Positions 1 to 8,634 of a stretch of DNA of 64,000 bases are shown here, one piece after another; within the stretch, counting starts at the first letter, position 1, and the number at the start of each line of letters is the position of its first letter. Position numbers and translations under genes: made by a program. The notes under the pieces were generated by a model. The model was not told the origin of the DNA, did no database searches, and worked only from the letters and a program-made list of their open reading frames with translations. This DNA comes from CAVQBC01 sp963710665 (GTDB lineage Bacteria; Actinomycetota; Thermoleophilia; Solirubrobacterales; Solirubrobacteraceae). The stretch spans positions 186,001 through 250,000 of the forward strand of contig CAVQBC010000003.1 of NCBI GenBank assembly GCA_963710665.1, in the 5' to 3' direction.

Positions 1-390
1 GAACGTCGTCTCGAAGCGGTCGAGGGCCGCCCACTCGTCGGGGTTCAGGGCGGTGAGGAACTGCCCGTTGACGTCGTGGACGAGGTCGCCCGTCGCCAGG
101 ATCACCGCCTGGTACTTCGCCCAGCCGGCGCTGTAGTCGGCGAGCCGGGCGTCGGTGATGGTGCCGTCGGCGTTGTCGGCGATGATCGTGTCGTAGGGCA
201 CGCCCTCGCGCTCGAGCTGGGCCTTCCAGCCGCCGAACGTGGCCTCCTGGCCGGTCGCGCCGATCAGCAGGACCTTGAGGTCGATGCGCTGGCCGGGCTG
301 CGGGGCGAGCGCGCCGAATGCGACCGGCGCCGCCAGCAGCGCGATCAGCGCTACAAGGAGCGCCAGGCGCGGTATCCGGAACCGCCTCAC
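1..390 (-). CDS. Agd3/CE18-like secreted polysaccharide deacetylase, N-terminal part (runs off window)
   Basis: Only the first 130 codons are inside the window; the gene continues past base 1. The GTG start at 390 has an AGGAG 8 bases upstream and gives a signal peptide at once (basic VRRFR, then a Leu/Ala-rich segment to about residue 26). The following residues align with the N-terminus of the complete neighbour at 698-3755: both have PGQRIDxKVLL, EREGVPY/KREGVPY and TDAxLADY. The two are tandem paralogues of the Agd3-type (CAZy CE18) family, whose fungal member removes acetyl groups from galactosaminogalactan outside the cell. The catalytic region is not visible here, so function rests on the paralogue. 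A 25-codon leader ORF ends in a TGA overlapping this GTG. Confidence 0.6.
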   Translation of the reverse strand, partial: MRRFRIPRLALLVALIALLAAPVAFGALAPQPGQRIDLKVLLIGATGQEATFGGWKAQLEREGVPYDTIIADNADGTITDARLADYSAGWAKYQAVILATGDLVHDVNGQFLTALNPDEWAALDRFETTF

Positions 391-464
391 GAGCTCAGCT
401 CCTGGGGGCCGCGCCGGTGGCGCGACCGATGTATTGCCTGTGAAGGCCGCTCGGTTTGAGCCAT
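387..464 (-). CDS. Small leader ORF (25 codons) overlapping the downstream deacetylase start
   Basis: ATG at 464 is preceded by GGAGA with 7 bases between GGAG and the start. The frame runs 25 codons (MAQTERPSQ...) and its TGA overlaps the GTG of the deacetylase as GTGA. The same arrangement stands before the second paralogue (3752-3871), with the identical ribosome-binding/start block GGAGAnGAGCAATG and a similar beginning (M-x-x-T-E/D-R). The 42-base length difference between the two leaders keeps the frame. This suggests a translated, translationally coupled leader rather than chance, though the peptides share little beyond the first six residues. Confidence 0.45.
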   Translation of the reverse strand: MAQTERPSQAIHRSRHRRGPQELSS

Positions 465-588
465 TGCTCTTCTCCGTCAGGTCGTGCGATTGGCGCCGCG
501 GCGACACGCTTCTTCGGGCCGGCGCGCCCTAACGAGGGATCAACGGGGCGGGCTCTGGGCCCCTTCCATATCTCGGGCGATTAATGGA

Positions 589-612
589 CGACGGCCCCCG
601 CAGGGGCCGTCG
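589..612 (-). terminator. Hairpin downstream of the second deacetylase gene
   Basis: A perfect 10-bp stem, CGACGGCCCC pairing with GGGGCCGTCG around a 4-base loop, lies 86 bases after the stop of the gene ending at 698. On the minus strand it is followed by TCCATTAAT, not a true T tract. It probably ends transcription of the 698-3755 gene. The rest of the 465-697 interval holds the promoter region of the first deacetylase; nothing else was recognised in it. Confidence 0.55.
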
Positions 613-697
613 CCGGCGCGGCCCGGGGCCGCGCGGCAGGGCGCCGGGCCGGTCGTCGCGACCGGCCCGGCGCCCGCGTTCCAGGCGCTCTCGGGCG

Positions 698-3600
698 TCA
701 GCGGCGCACGACCGTGAAGGTCAGCGTCCGCGGCGCGGAGCGGTTGCCCTTCGCGTCCGTGGCGCTCACGACCAGCCGGTAGCTGCCGGGCTGCAGGGTG
801 CGGCGCCCGACCTTGCCGGCGAGCTTGAGCGTGCCGGTGCCCTTCTTGGCGGCGCGCTTGATCGTGCCCATGGAGACGTAGCGGGTGCAGGGCGAGCGCT
901 TGCGCAGCCGCTTGGAGTCCGGCCGGCAGCGGATGCCGACCTTGCGGCCCTTGAGCACCCGCTCGACCCGCACGCTCAGGCTCGCCGCCCGGTCGAGGGT
1001 CCAACGGATCGTCGCGCTCTTGCGGACCGCGAACCGCTTGGGGCTGATCGCCAGCCCCGTGAGCCTCGGCGCGGTTGCGGCCTGGCCGCCCTGCGACCCG
1101 CCGCCCGTCTGCCCGCCGGAGCCACCCGACGTGGAGCCGGAGCCGCCCGAGCCGCCGCCGCCACCCGTCACCGGGGGCGGAGGCGTCACGGGATCGCCGA
1201 CCGCCGCGGTCGGCAGCGAGTCCTCCTGGCCGACCGACGAGATCCAGTTGCCCGCGGACACGACGACCCGCAGGCGCTTGCCGCGATCGCTCTCGAGGAC
1301 CTGGTAGCTCGTGCCGGTGGCGCCGGCGATGACCTCGCAGCTGGCGCCCGCCGCGTCGCAGCGCTGCCACTGGTAGGCGTGCGCGAGCGGCCCGGTGGCC
1401 GCCCACGTGCCGGGCGAGGCGGTCAGCGTGGTCCCCGGCACCGCGGCGCCGGAGATCGACGGGCGACCGGTCATGCCGGGATCGCTCGGCGAGACCACCA
1501 GCTCCGAGCCGGCGGAGACCGTCGTCCAGCCGGAGCGCTGGCCCCCGTACAGGTCGCCGACCGTCGTGCCGGTGAGCGGCACCTCGATCGTCGCGGTCGT
1601 GCTGACATGCACGCGGCCGTCCTGGATGTAGCCCGAGGCGCGGCCCGCGGCCACGTCGGCGAGCCACTTGGACTGCCGCTCGAGCTCATCGGCGATCTGC
1701 GTGTGGCTGAGCTGGCGGATCGGCGCGTCGTCTGCGAACAGAGCCGCGGTAGCGCGCCAGCAGCGCGTCGACCACCTGGTACATGACGCCGCCCTCGGGA
1801 TCGGCCGTCTTGGCGATGTTGGCCTCGTGGAAGTAGTGCGGCCGCGGGTCGTTGCCCATCATGTGGCCGAACATGATCCGGACCTCGCTGTCCACGTACT
1901 CCTGCCACGTCGCCGCCGCGGTGCGGCACGTGTTGGTGGCGCTGTTGACGCATGCGCCGCCCAGCTCCGGCGGCAGGTAGATGTAGTTGTACTCGTCGAG
2001 CTGCTGGGTCCGGGTGCCGGTGTTGTAGTAGACGTTGCTGGGGTAGCGCGGGACCGCGCGCGCCTGGACCGGCTGGTTCGGGTCGACCGTGAACAGCCGG
2101 CCGGCCGTCGCCTGCGGGTAGTCCTTCGAGTTGTCGCTGGCGATCACGCGGATGCCCGCGTCGCTGAGCGCGCCCGCGAACGCCGGGTTCTCCCCGTAGG
2201 GGTCGAGCACCGCGGTGCTCGACGCCGGCGGCGCCCCCGCGCTCGTCGCGGCGCCCGTGTCGGTGAACGTCACGGTCGCCGCGCCCGCGTCGGTGAACGA
2301 CGGGTTGGGCGGCGCGACCGAGCCGACCTTGACCCAGCCGTCGGCCGACCCGGCCGGCCTGCGGTAGACCTCGTAGCCGACGGCGTGGCAGATGCCCTCC
2401 CAGCTCATGTCGACCGAGCCGGCGGTCGCCGTGGTGACCTGCGCGACCGACGCGATCGTCTCGCCGTTGCTCGAGCGGGCGGTGATGCCGTAGTCGTAGG
2501 AGCCGGCCGGCAGCGTGCCGCCCGCGGCCGCCGTGGGCTCGTCGGCGAAGAACGGCGGGTCGATCGTCCCCGGGTTGCCGGGTCGGGTGTTGGCCAGGCC
2601 CGAATGCTCGCCCGTCACGAGCTCCGACGGGTCGATGGGCAGGCCGTGGGTCTGGGCGAACGCCTTGTTCTGGTTGATCTCGCTCGCGATGAAGCCGCGC
2701 GTCGAGCAGTCGAGGTTGGGGTGCGTGAACGTGTGGCTGATCCAGCGGAACTCGTTCGCGTTGGCCTTGAAGGCGTTGAGCACCTCGATCGGGTCGGTGT
2801 TGAGGCCGTTGTAGACGATGTCGAGCTTGAGGCCGTTGGCCCGCGACCACTGGACGGCCCGGTCGACGTCGGCGGCGTTCATGCGGATGACGTCCGCCTC
2901 GTCGAAGCTCGTCGACTTCGTCGCCGGGTCCCAGCCGTCGTCGCCGATGAACACGTCGTCGACCTGCATCTCGAAGTAGTTGCGCTGGTGGCCGAGGTAG
3001 ACGCCGCGCGTGACCCAGCTGAGCATCCCGTGGCGCAGCAGGTGGTTGTGCGTCTGGAACTCGTTGCTCGCCAGCGTCATCACCATCTCCTCGCGCCCGT
3101 CCTCGGGGTGCGTGAAGACGCCGAGGAACGCGGCGTTGCCCGGCCCGGTGAGGAGCGTCTGGAAGTTCGCGGCGTTCAGCGGCTGGGCCAGATAGCCGAA
3201 GGACTCGTCGACGGCCGGGTCGACGTTGTCGATCGTCACGGGTCCCTTCAGGTACGGGAAGGCCAGCCGGCCGGTGTCGGTCAGGTTGGCGGTCACGCCG
3301 TCCTGGCTGCCGGAGCTCGTGGGCGCCCCGAGCCCGTGCGCGGCGTTCGGGAACGTGTTGTCGCTCAGCTGGCGGATCCCGAAGGTGGTCTGGAACTTCG
3401 TGAGCGCCGCGAGGTCGGCCGCCGGGAGCACGCCCGGATCGGCGATGTTGCCGGGGGCGACGACGACCGCCTGGTAGAAGGCGCGGTTGGCGGCGTAGTC
3501 GGCGAGCTTCGCGTCGGTGAGCACGCCCGCGGTGCCGACCACGAGCTTCTCGTAGGGGACGCCCTCCCGCTTGAGCGCGGCCTCCCACGTGGTCGCGGTG

Positions 3601-3755
3601 GTGTCGGTCGTGGCGCTGGTGAGCAGCAGGACCTTCATGTCGATCCGCTGACCGGGCTTGGGCGTCTCGGGCGTGGCGCCGAGCGCGACCGGCACGGCCA
3701 GGAGCGCGAGCGCGCTAGCCATCAGCGCGAGCCGCGGGAGCCGGAGCCGCCTCAC
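698..3755 (-). CDS. Agd3/CE18-like secreted polysaccharide deacetylase with Fn3- and Ig-like C-terminal domains (one frameshift)
   Basis: The GTG start at 3755 gives a signal peptide (residues 1-26). Residues of about 35-390 form the catalytic part: an Asp pair in QVDDVF (D266, D267) and SHTFTHPN (H341, H345) are the NodB-like metal-site residues of Agd3-type deacetylases. A fibronectin-III-like segment follows (about 396-510). After roughly residue 670, near base 1745, the frame shifts by one base (RYRG, then LFADDAPIRQ in the next frame). It continues through an Ig-like domain with the W-Q-R-C pattern, a Gly/Ser/Pro linker and a final Arg/Lys-rich beta domain ending at 698. Corrected, the protein is about 1,010 residues. 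Two separate genes are unlikely because the second frame has no start signal and picks up without a gap. It likely de-N-acetylates an amino-sugar polymer at the cell surface; substrate is inferred. Confidence 0.6.
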
Positions 3756-3871
3756 GAGGGCCCCGGGCGATCATCGTGCGGGCGGGATCCCGGGGTGGCA
3801 TCGCCGGGATCGGTCGCCGGTCGTGGGCGGAGCGCATCCGGCGCCCCGAGCCCTCGGTCCGTGTGAGGCAT
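3752..3871 (-). CDS. Small leader ORF (39 codons) overlapping the downstream deacetylase start
   Basis: ATG at 3871 follows GGAGACGAGCA. The 39-codon frame (MPHTDRGLG...) ends with TGA overlapping the deacetylase GTG at 3755 as GTGA. The deacetylase itself has only a poor ribosome-binding site here, so re-initiation from the leader would be a natural way to translate it. The upstream DNA is partly shared with the first paralogue (GGCGCC and TCGCAC blocks before the start), as expected for a duplicated regulatory region. The leader is rich in Pro, Arg and Asp and matches nothing recognised. Confidence 0.45.
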   Translation of the reverse strand: MPHTDRGLGAPDALRPRPATDPGDATPGSRPHDDRPGPS

Positions 3872-4076
3872 TGCTCGTCTCCATCCGTGGTGCGACGGCG
3901 CCACCCGGAATGCTCGGCCCGAGGCGCCCTGACAGCTGAGGAACCGCGCCGGCGCACGCGAGTTTCGATCACTCGACCGGATCCTGGACCAACGAGTAGG
4001 ACCGCGGCCGGCTGGAATGCGCGAGACAATCTCATCAATAAAGGTTTGCTAACAGGGCGGCGGGGCATTGGGCGTG

Positions 4077-4129
4077 TTGTCGGTAAGCGCTCGTGCCTGG
4101 GTCGCCGGTGTCCGGCGGTGACCCGACAA
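4077..4129 (+). promoter_or_regulatory. Nested inverted repeats in the 5' region of the GH114 gene
   Basis: An outer pair TTGTCGG (4077-4083) / CCGACAA (4123-4129) encloses an inner pair GGGTCGCCGG / CCGGC-ggt-GACCC. If transcribed, this would fold into a long stem 58-110 bases before the ATG at 4187. It lies in the divergent region 3872-4186 between the leader ORF and GH114, which also has an unusually AT-rich patch around 4030-4052 that may hold promoter elements. No known riboswitch consensus was recognised. Confidence 0.35.
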
Positions 4130-4186
4130 CGCGGGGCGGGCTCCGTCGCGCGCGCCAAGGCAGGGTCACCGGACCCGAGGTCACTC

Positions 4187-5446
4187 ATGCTCGCTCATCG
4201 TGCTCGCAAGAGTCGTGCCCGCGCGCGTGCGCGGGGTCGCTTGTCCTTCTCCTTCGTCGCCGGCCTGCTGGTGGCGCTCGTCGCCCCCGCGGCGGCATCG
4301 GCGGCACAGACCGTCCAGGCCGAGGGCATGGACGTCTCCAAGCGCACGGGCAAGGTCGTCAAGGACAAGCAGGCGGCCGGCAAGCGGGCGCTCGTGCTGA
4401 CCGGCAAGGGCCAGGCGCGCAAGACCCTCAGGCTCCGCAAGAAGGTGAGGCTCATCGTGGTCGCGCGCGGCCAGCGGTGCAAGGGGACCCCGCAGCTCGA
4501 GGTCGCCGTCGACGGCAGGCGGGCGCTCGCCCAGAAGGTCGCCGGGCGGCGCTGGACATCGCGCGCGGTGCCGCGCGCGCTCCCGGCCGGACGGCACAAG
4601 ATCAGCCTGCGGATCGCGAACCCCAAGCGCGGACGCGGCTGCAAGCGCGCGGTGCGAGTCGATAGCCTCGCGCTCGTCCCGATCCGCGCCGCCGGCCAAC
4701 CCGTGACCCCGCCCAACTCCCCGCAGACCCAGCAGGCGCCCGCCGGCATCTGGCGGCCCGCGCCCGGCACGACCTGGCAGTGGCAGCTGACGACCCCGGT
4801 CGACCAGTCGGTCGAGGCCCAGATGTACGACATCGACCTCTTCAACAACGACGCGAGCGTCGTGTCCGCGCTGCACGCCAAGGGGCGCAAGGTCGTCTGC
4901 TACTTCAGCGCCGGCTCCTACGAGCCCGGCCGGCCGGACTCCGGCGAGTTCCCGGCCGACGTCCTCGGCAGCGCGCTCGAGGGCTGGCCCGACGAGCGCT
5001 GGCTGGACGTCCGCCGCCTCGACGTGCTCGGGCCGATCATGGAGCGGCGCATGGACCTCTGCAAGGCGAAGGGCTTCGACGGCGTCGAGCCCGACAACGT
5101 CGACGGCTACTCGAACTCGTCGGGCTTCCCGCTGACGGCGGCCGATCAGCTCGCCTACAACCGCTTCCTGGCCGCCGCGGCGCACGCCAGGGGCCTCTCG
5201 ATCGCGCTCAAGAACGACCTCGACCAGGTCGCGCAGCTCGAGCCTGACTTCGACTTCGCGATCAACGAGCAGTGCTTCGAGTACGGCGAGTGCGCCATGT
5301 TGCAGCCGTTCATCGCGGCCGGCAAGGCGGTCTTCAACGCCGAGTACACGATGGACACGAGCAGTTTCTGCGCACAGGCGAAGGCCCAGGGGATCAGCGC
5401 GATCCGCAAGAACCTGGACCTCGACGCCACGCGCCAGGCCTGCTAG
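4187..5446 (+). CDS. Secreted GH114 endo-alpha-1,4-galactosaminidase-like protein with N-terminal carbohydrate-binding domain
   Basis: The protein is 419 residues. The ATG at 4187 is preceded by GAGG; the open frame extends further upstream but without a start site that fits the signal sequence. Residues 1-40 are an Arg-rich, then hydrophobic signal peptide (…AAASAA). Residues 41-165 look like a beta-sandwich carbohydrate-binding module (QAEGM…KTLRLRKKV…RHKISLRIANP). Residues 195-419 carry the GH114 TIM barrel: WQWQL, YDIDLF, KVVCYFSAGSYE, WLDVR and GFDGVEPDNVD, with acidic residues typical of the active site. Family members such as fungal Ega3 cut alpha-1,4-linked galactosamine polymers. Its divergent position next to two CE18-like deacetylases supports an extracellular role on the same polymer. 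Confidence 0.72.
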   Translation: MLAHRARKSRARARARGRLSFSFVAGLLVALVAPAAASAAQTVQAEGMDVSKRTGKVVKDKQAAGKRALVLTGKGQARKTLRLRKKVRLIVVARGQRCKGTPQLEVAVDGRRALAQKVAGRRWTSRAVPRALPAGRHKISLRIANPKRGRGCKRAVRVDSLALVPIRAAGQPVTPPNSPQTQQAPAGIWRPAPGTTWQWQLTTPVDQSVEAQMYDIDLFNNDASVVSALHAKGRKVVCYFSAGSYEPGRPDSGEFPADVLGSALEGWPDERWLDVRRLDVLGPIMERRMDLCKAKGFDGVEPDNVDGYSNSSGFPLTAADQLAYNRFLAAAAHARGLSIALKNDLDQVAQLEPDFDFAINEQCFEYGECAMLQPFIAAGKAVFNAEYTMDTSSFCAQAKAQGISAIRKNLDLDATRQAC

Positions 5447-5460
5447 GGGCCCAGAGGGGC

Positions 5461-5533
5461 GGCTGACGGCGCGCGCGGAGGGGGCCCGCCCGCCCCGCCG
5501 CGCGCCGCCGCCACGCGCGCGAAGCCGTCAGCC
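5461..5533. terminator. Long inverted repeat between convergent genes
   Basis: GGCTGACGGC (5461-5470) pairs perfectly with GCCGTCAGCC (5524-5533), and GC-alternating runs just inside extend the stem. It lies 15 bases after the GH114 stop and overlaps the last codons and TCA (TGA) stop of the convergent gene at 5528. It probably works as a bidirectional terminator. Confidence 0.5.
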
Positions 5534-6607
5534 CGCGGCCACCGGCTGCGGCCGCGTGCCGCCCGCGACCTCCTCGAGGACCATGTCGCGGCCCTCGACC
5601 ATCGCGGTCAGCTTCGCGTAGGCCATCGTGCGGCTGAAGTAGCCGAGGCCGCAGTCGGTCATGACGCACAGCCGCTCGGGCGGCATCACCTCGAGCCCGC
5701 GGCGGATGCGCTCGGCCACGACCTCCTTGGACTCCACCTGCGTGTCCTTGGAGTCGATCACGCCGATGCCGAGGACCTTGTCGGCCGGGAACTCCCGGAA
5801 GGCGCCGATCTCGGCGAAGTCGCGGTGCGTGAACTCCAGGTGGATGATGTCCGCCGCGGTCTGGTGGAACAGCGGCATCATGTCGACCGCCTTGTTCTCC
5901 CAGACGTCGGTCTGGCCGTCGACGCTGCCGTAGCAGATGTGCCAGAGCTTGGTCATGGTGACGCCCTCGAACATGCGGTTCTGGACGTCGATCTGCCACG
6001 TGTCCTGGGTGTAGGGCGGCAGCACGTCGATGAGCTGAACCGCCTCGCAGCCCATGTCCTGCAGGTAGAGCAGCTCCTTGTTGAGCGCCACGGCGATGTC
6101 GGTCGCGAGCGCCACCTGGTCGCCGCCGTAGTGCTCGTCGTGCACGATCACGCTCTGCTGGGCGGGGCCGAGCAGGCTGAACTTGAACGGCCGGTCGGTC
6201 GCCATCTGCAGCGCGTAGACGACGCCGTCGAAGATCGGCTTCACCCAATGGATCTGGCCGGTCACGCGCGGCTTGTAGAACGGCCGGTACTTGACGCCGT
6301 CGCCCGGAGGGCCGTGCATCTCGAAGCCGCCGAGGTTCTCGGGGATGTAGTGGAAGATCGGCTCGAGCTGGAAGCCCGGGGCCTCCCACTCGAAGTACTG
6401 GTGACCGTCGGTGAGGATGTCGAGCCCCGCCTTCTCCTGCTCGCGGGCGCACAGCTTCATCGCGTCCTCGTAGGTCACCCGCAGCTCGTGGCTGCGGTAG
6501 GTCGGCTCGTTGAGCGTCCCGAACACGCGGCCGCGCAGCCAGTGCGGCCTGGGCAGGGCGCCGACGGTCGACGTCGGCAGGAGTACTTCACGCCCGCGGA
6601 TCTGCAT
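5528..6607 (-). CDS. MetE-fold zinc thiol transferase, epoxyalkane:coenzyme M transferase (XecA)-like
   Basis: The protein is 359 residues, about the length of XecA-type enzymes and half that of full MetE, so it lacks the MetE N-terminal domain. Residues LPTSTVGALPRP open the barrel. The zinc-site pattern H-x-C then Cys is present as H223-I-C225 and C319 (TDCGL). In MetE relatives this site activates a thiol for S-alkylation; in XecA it adds coenzyme M to an epoxide. The ATG at 6607 has AGGAGGAG upstream. It lies 27 bases after E1 beta and is the last gene of the operon that starts with the XecC-like gene. This context favours a thiol-conjugation role over methionine synthesis. The substrate is not known. 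Confidence 0.6.
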   Translation of the reverse strand: MQIRGREVLLPTSTVGALPRPHWLRGRVFGTLNEPTYRSHELRVTYEDAMKLCAREQEKAGLDILTDGHQYFEWEAPGFQLEPIFHYIPENLGGFEMHGPPGDGVKYRPFYKPRVTGQIHWVKPIFDGVVYALQMATDRPFKFSLLGPAQQSVIVHDEHYGGDQVALATDIAVALNKELLYLQDMGCEAVQLIDVLPPYTQDTWQIDVQNRMFEGVTMTKLWHICYGSVDGQTDVWENKAVDMMPLFHQTAADIIHLEFTHRDFAEIGAFREFPADKVLGIGVIDSKDTQVESKEVVAERIRRGLEVMPPERLCVMTDCGLGYFSRTMAYAKLTAMVEGRDMVLEEVAGGTRPQPVAAG

Positions 6608-6634
6608 GGGGTCTCCTCCTGTGGTTGGTCTCGA

Positions 6635-7606
6635 CTACTCCCACCGGCCGACCGCCTCCACGATCCGCCGCGCCGACGGGTTGACCTCGTCCTCGAGCAC
6701 GCCCGCGGCCGGCAACGGCACCGCGCCTCCGCACACCCGCGTCACCGGGGCGTCGAGGTCGTCGAACGCCTCGTCGGCCACGATCGCCGCGAGCGCGGCG
6801 CTCCAGCCGAGCTGGCCGGGCCCCTCCTCCGCGATCACCAGCCGGTTGGTCTTCGCGACGGACGCGAGCACGGCCGCGGCGTCGAGCGGCACCAGCGTGC
6901 GCAGGTCGAGGACCTCCGCCTCGACGCCGTCCGCGGCGAGCCTCTCCGCCGCCTCGAGGCAGGCGCCGACCGTGAAGGCCAGGCCGGCCAGCGTCACGTC
7001 GGCGCCCTCGCGCACGACCGCCGCCCGCCCCAGCGGCACCACGTGGTCGCCGTCCGGGACCTCGCCCACGGACGGGTACAGGCCCTTGTGCTCGAAGACG
7101 AGGACCGGGTCCTCGTCGCGGATCGCGGCCGCCAGCAGCCCCTTCATGTCGGCGGGCGTCGACGGGCACGCCACCTTCAGCCCGGGCACGCACATCGCCC
7201 AGCTCTCCGCCGACTGGCTGTGCTGGGCGCCGAACCCCAGCCCGCCGCCGCCGTTGGACCCGCGCACGACCAGCGGCAGCGTCACCTGGCCGCCGGTCAT
7301 GTAGCGGGTCTTGGCGATCTCGTTGGCCACCAGGTCCCAGCAGGTGGCGTAGAAGTCCGAGAACATGATCTCGGCGACCGGGCGCATCCCGCCCATCGCG
7401 GCGCCCATCGCCCCGCCGACGATCGCCTGCTCGGAGATCGGGGTGTCCCACACCCGCTCGCGGCCGAAGCGGTCCACGAGGCCCGGCGTGGTCTTGAACA
7501 CCCCGCCGGGGCCGACGTCCTCGCCCAGCAGCACGACGCGCTCGTCGCGCTCCATCTCCTGCACGAGCGCGGACCGCACCGCGTCGCGGAAGGTCAGCTC
7601 CGCCAT
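6635..7606 (-). CDS. TPP-dependent 2-oxoacid/acetoin dehydrogenase E1 component, beta subunit
   Basis: The protein is 323 residues. It begins MAELTFRDAVRSAL and shows the standard E1 beta order: LLGEDVGPGGVFKTT, DTPISEQAIVG, an acidic/aromatic active-site region (IMFSDFYATCWDLVANE), HSQSAESW, then the C-terminal transketolase domain with VLDLRTLVPLD. It pairs with the alpha subunit encoded just upstream (13-base overlap) to form an alpha2beta2 enzyme that decarboxylates a 2-oxo compound on thiamine diphosphate. No E2 (lipoyl) gene is present nearby. Instead the operon starts with a XecC-type disulfide oxidoreductase, which is unusual. Confidence 0.85.
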   Translation of the reverse strand: MAELTFRDAVRSALVQEMERDERVVLLGEDVGPGGVFKTTPGLVDRFGRERVWDTPISEQAIVGGAMGAAMGGMRPVAEIMFSDFYATCWDLVANEIAKTRYMTGGQVTLPLVVRGSNGGGGLGFGAQHSQSAESWAMCVPGLKVACPSTPADMKGLLAAAIRDEDPVLVFEHKGLYPSVGEVPDGDHVVPLGRAAVVREGADVTLAGLAFTVGACLEAAERLAADGVEAEVLDLRTLVPLDAAAVLASVAKTNRLVIAEEGPGQLGWSAALAAIVADEAFDDLDAPVTRVCGGAVPLPAAGVLEDEVNPSARRIVEAVGRWE

Positions 7607-8634
7607 CGGCTCGTCCCGTCGGCCCACACGTCGGTCCACGCGGTCGCGGGCTCCGGCGGCGGTGCCGCGCGCGCCCGCTCGGCGACCGCGGCGACGAGCG
7701 CGGCCACGTCCGCCTCGACGGCGTCGAGCTCGCCGCCCTCCACCCCGCGCCCCTCGAGCACGCGGCGGTAGCGGCCGATCGGCTCGCCCGCGACGCCGCG
7801 CTCGACCTCCTCGGCCGGCCGGTAGGCGGCCGGGTCGGCGAGCGAGTGGCCGCGCAGCCGGTAGGTCACCGCCTCGACGATCGCCGGGCCGCCGCCCTCA
7901 CGGGCCCGCGACGCCCGCTCGGCCACCGTGTCGCGCACCGCCTCGACGTCGTTGCCGTCGATGACGATCGGCTCGAGCCCGTAGGCGGGCGCCCGGTCGG
8001 CGGCGGGGTGCTCGACCGGCGTCACGGCGCCGATCGCCGTGTACTCCATGTAGAGGTTGTTCTCGCACACGAAGAGGACCGGGAGCCGCCATACGGCGGC
8101 GAGGTTCACCGCCTCGTGGAAGGCGCCGATGTTCGTCGCGCCGTCGCCGAAGAAGCACACGGTGACCGCGCCGTCGCCGCGCAGCCGCTGCGCCCAGCCG
8201 AGCCCGCAGGCGATCGGCAGGTGCGCACCGACGATCGCGTAGGAGCCGAAGTAGCCGTGCTCGACGCTCGTGATGTGCATCGAGCCGCCCTTGCCGCCGC
8301 AGATGCCGCCCTCGCGGCCGAGCAGCTCGCGCATCACCGCCTCCGGGTCGGCCCCGCGCGCGAGCGCGTGCGCGTGTCCGCGATAGGTCCCGATCGAGGC
8401 GTCCCCCGCGCGCAGCGCGGCGGCCGCGCCGACGGCGATCGCCTCGTGGCCCTCCGAGAGGTGCCCGGGGCCGTGCACCTCCCCCTCCCTCCAGAGCTCG
8501 CGCGTCGCCTCGGCCATGCGGCGCGCCAGCAGCATGCGGCGATAGAGCTCGGGCGCCGGCGGGCCGACCGGTGCCGACACGCCGCCCGCCGCGCCGGCCC
8601 GCGGCGAGCGCTCCAGCGCGTGCTCGGAGCTCAC
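7594..8634 (-). CDS. TPP-dependent 2-oxoacid/acetoin dehydrogenase E1 component, alpha subunit
   Basis: The protein is 346 residues from the GTG at 8634, which overlaps the stop of the XecC-like gene as GTGA. The thiamine-diphosphate motif GDGATNIGAF…ENN is intact, as are GHLSEGHEA, TYRGHAHAL and GGKGGSMH, which fit the pyruvate/acetoin dehydrogenase E1 alpha family. RLRGHSLADPAAYR corresponds to the usual phosphorylation-loop region. It works with the beta subunit encoded next. The 2-oxo substrate cannot be read from the sequence; the operon suggests an intermediate of the thiol-conjugate pathway. Confidence 0.85.
   Translation of the reverse strand: MSSEHALERSPRAGAAGGVSAPVGPPAPELYRRMLLARRMAEATRELWREGEVHGPGHLSEGHEAIAVGAAAALRAGDASIGTYRGHAHALARGADPEAVMRELLGREGGICGGKGGSMHITSVEHGYFGSYAIVGAHLPIACGLGWAQRLRGDGAVTVCFFGDGATNIGAFHEAVNLAAVWRLPVLFVCENNLYMEYTAIGAVTPVEHPAADRAPAYGLEPIVIDGNDVEAVRDTVAERASRAREGGGPAIVEAVTYRLRGHSLADPAAYRPAEEVERGVAGEPIGRYRRVLEGRGVEGGELDAVEADVAALVAAVAERARAAPPPEPATAWTDVWADGTSRWRS

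Noticed and set aside
698..1654. Treating the Ig-like C-terminal part as a separate gene starting near 1654.
   Set aside because: No start signal or signal peptide is present and the residues before it continue the upstream protein in a different frame, so one frameshifted gene explains it better.
3872..4186. A cyclic-di-GMP riboswitch before the deacetylase or GH114 gene.
   Set aside because: Polysaccharide genes often have one, but I could not find the conserved GEMM core on either strand.
5528..6607. Annotating the MetE-fold proteins as methionine synthases.
   Set aside because: They lack the N-terminal half of MetE, have XecA length and zinc spacing, and one sits in an operon with a XecC-type enzyme.
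540..7771. Long open frames antisense to, or out of frame with, the genes (for example 1668-3866 and 5825-7771 on the plus strand).
   Set aside because: They are Arg/Ala/Pro-rich, lack family motifs and ribosome-binding sites, and mirror real genes; such shadows are normal at this GC content.
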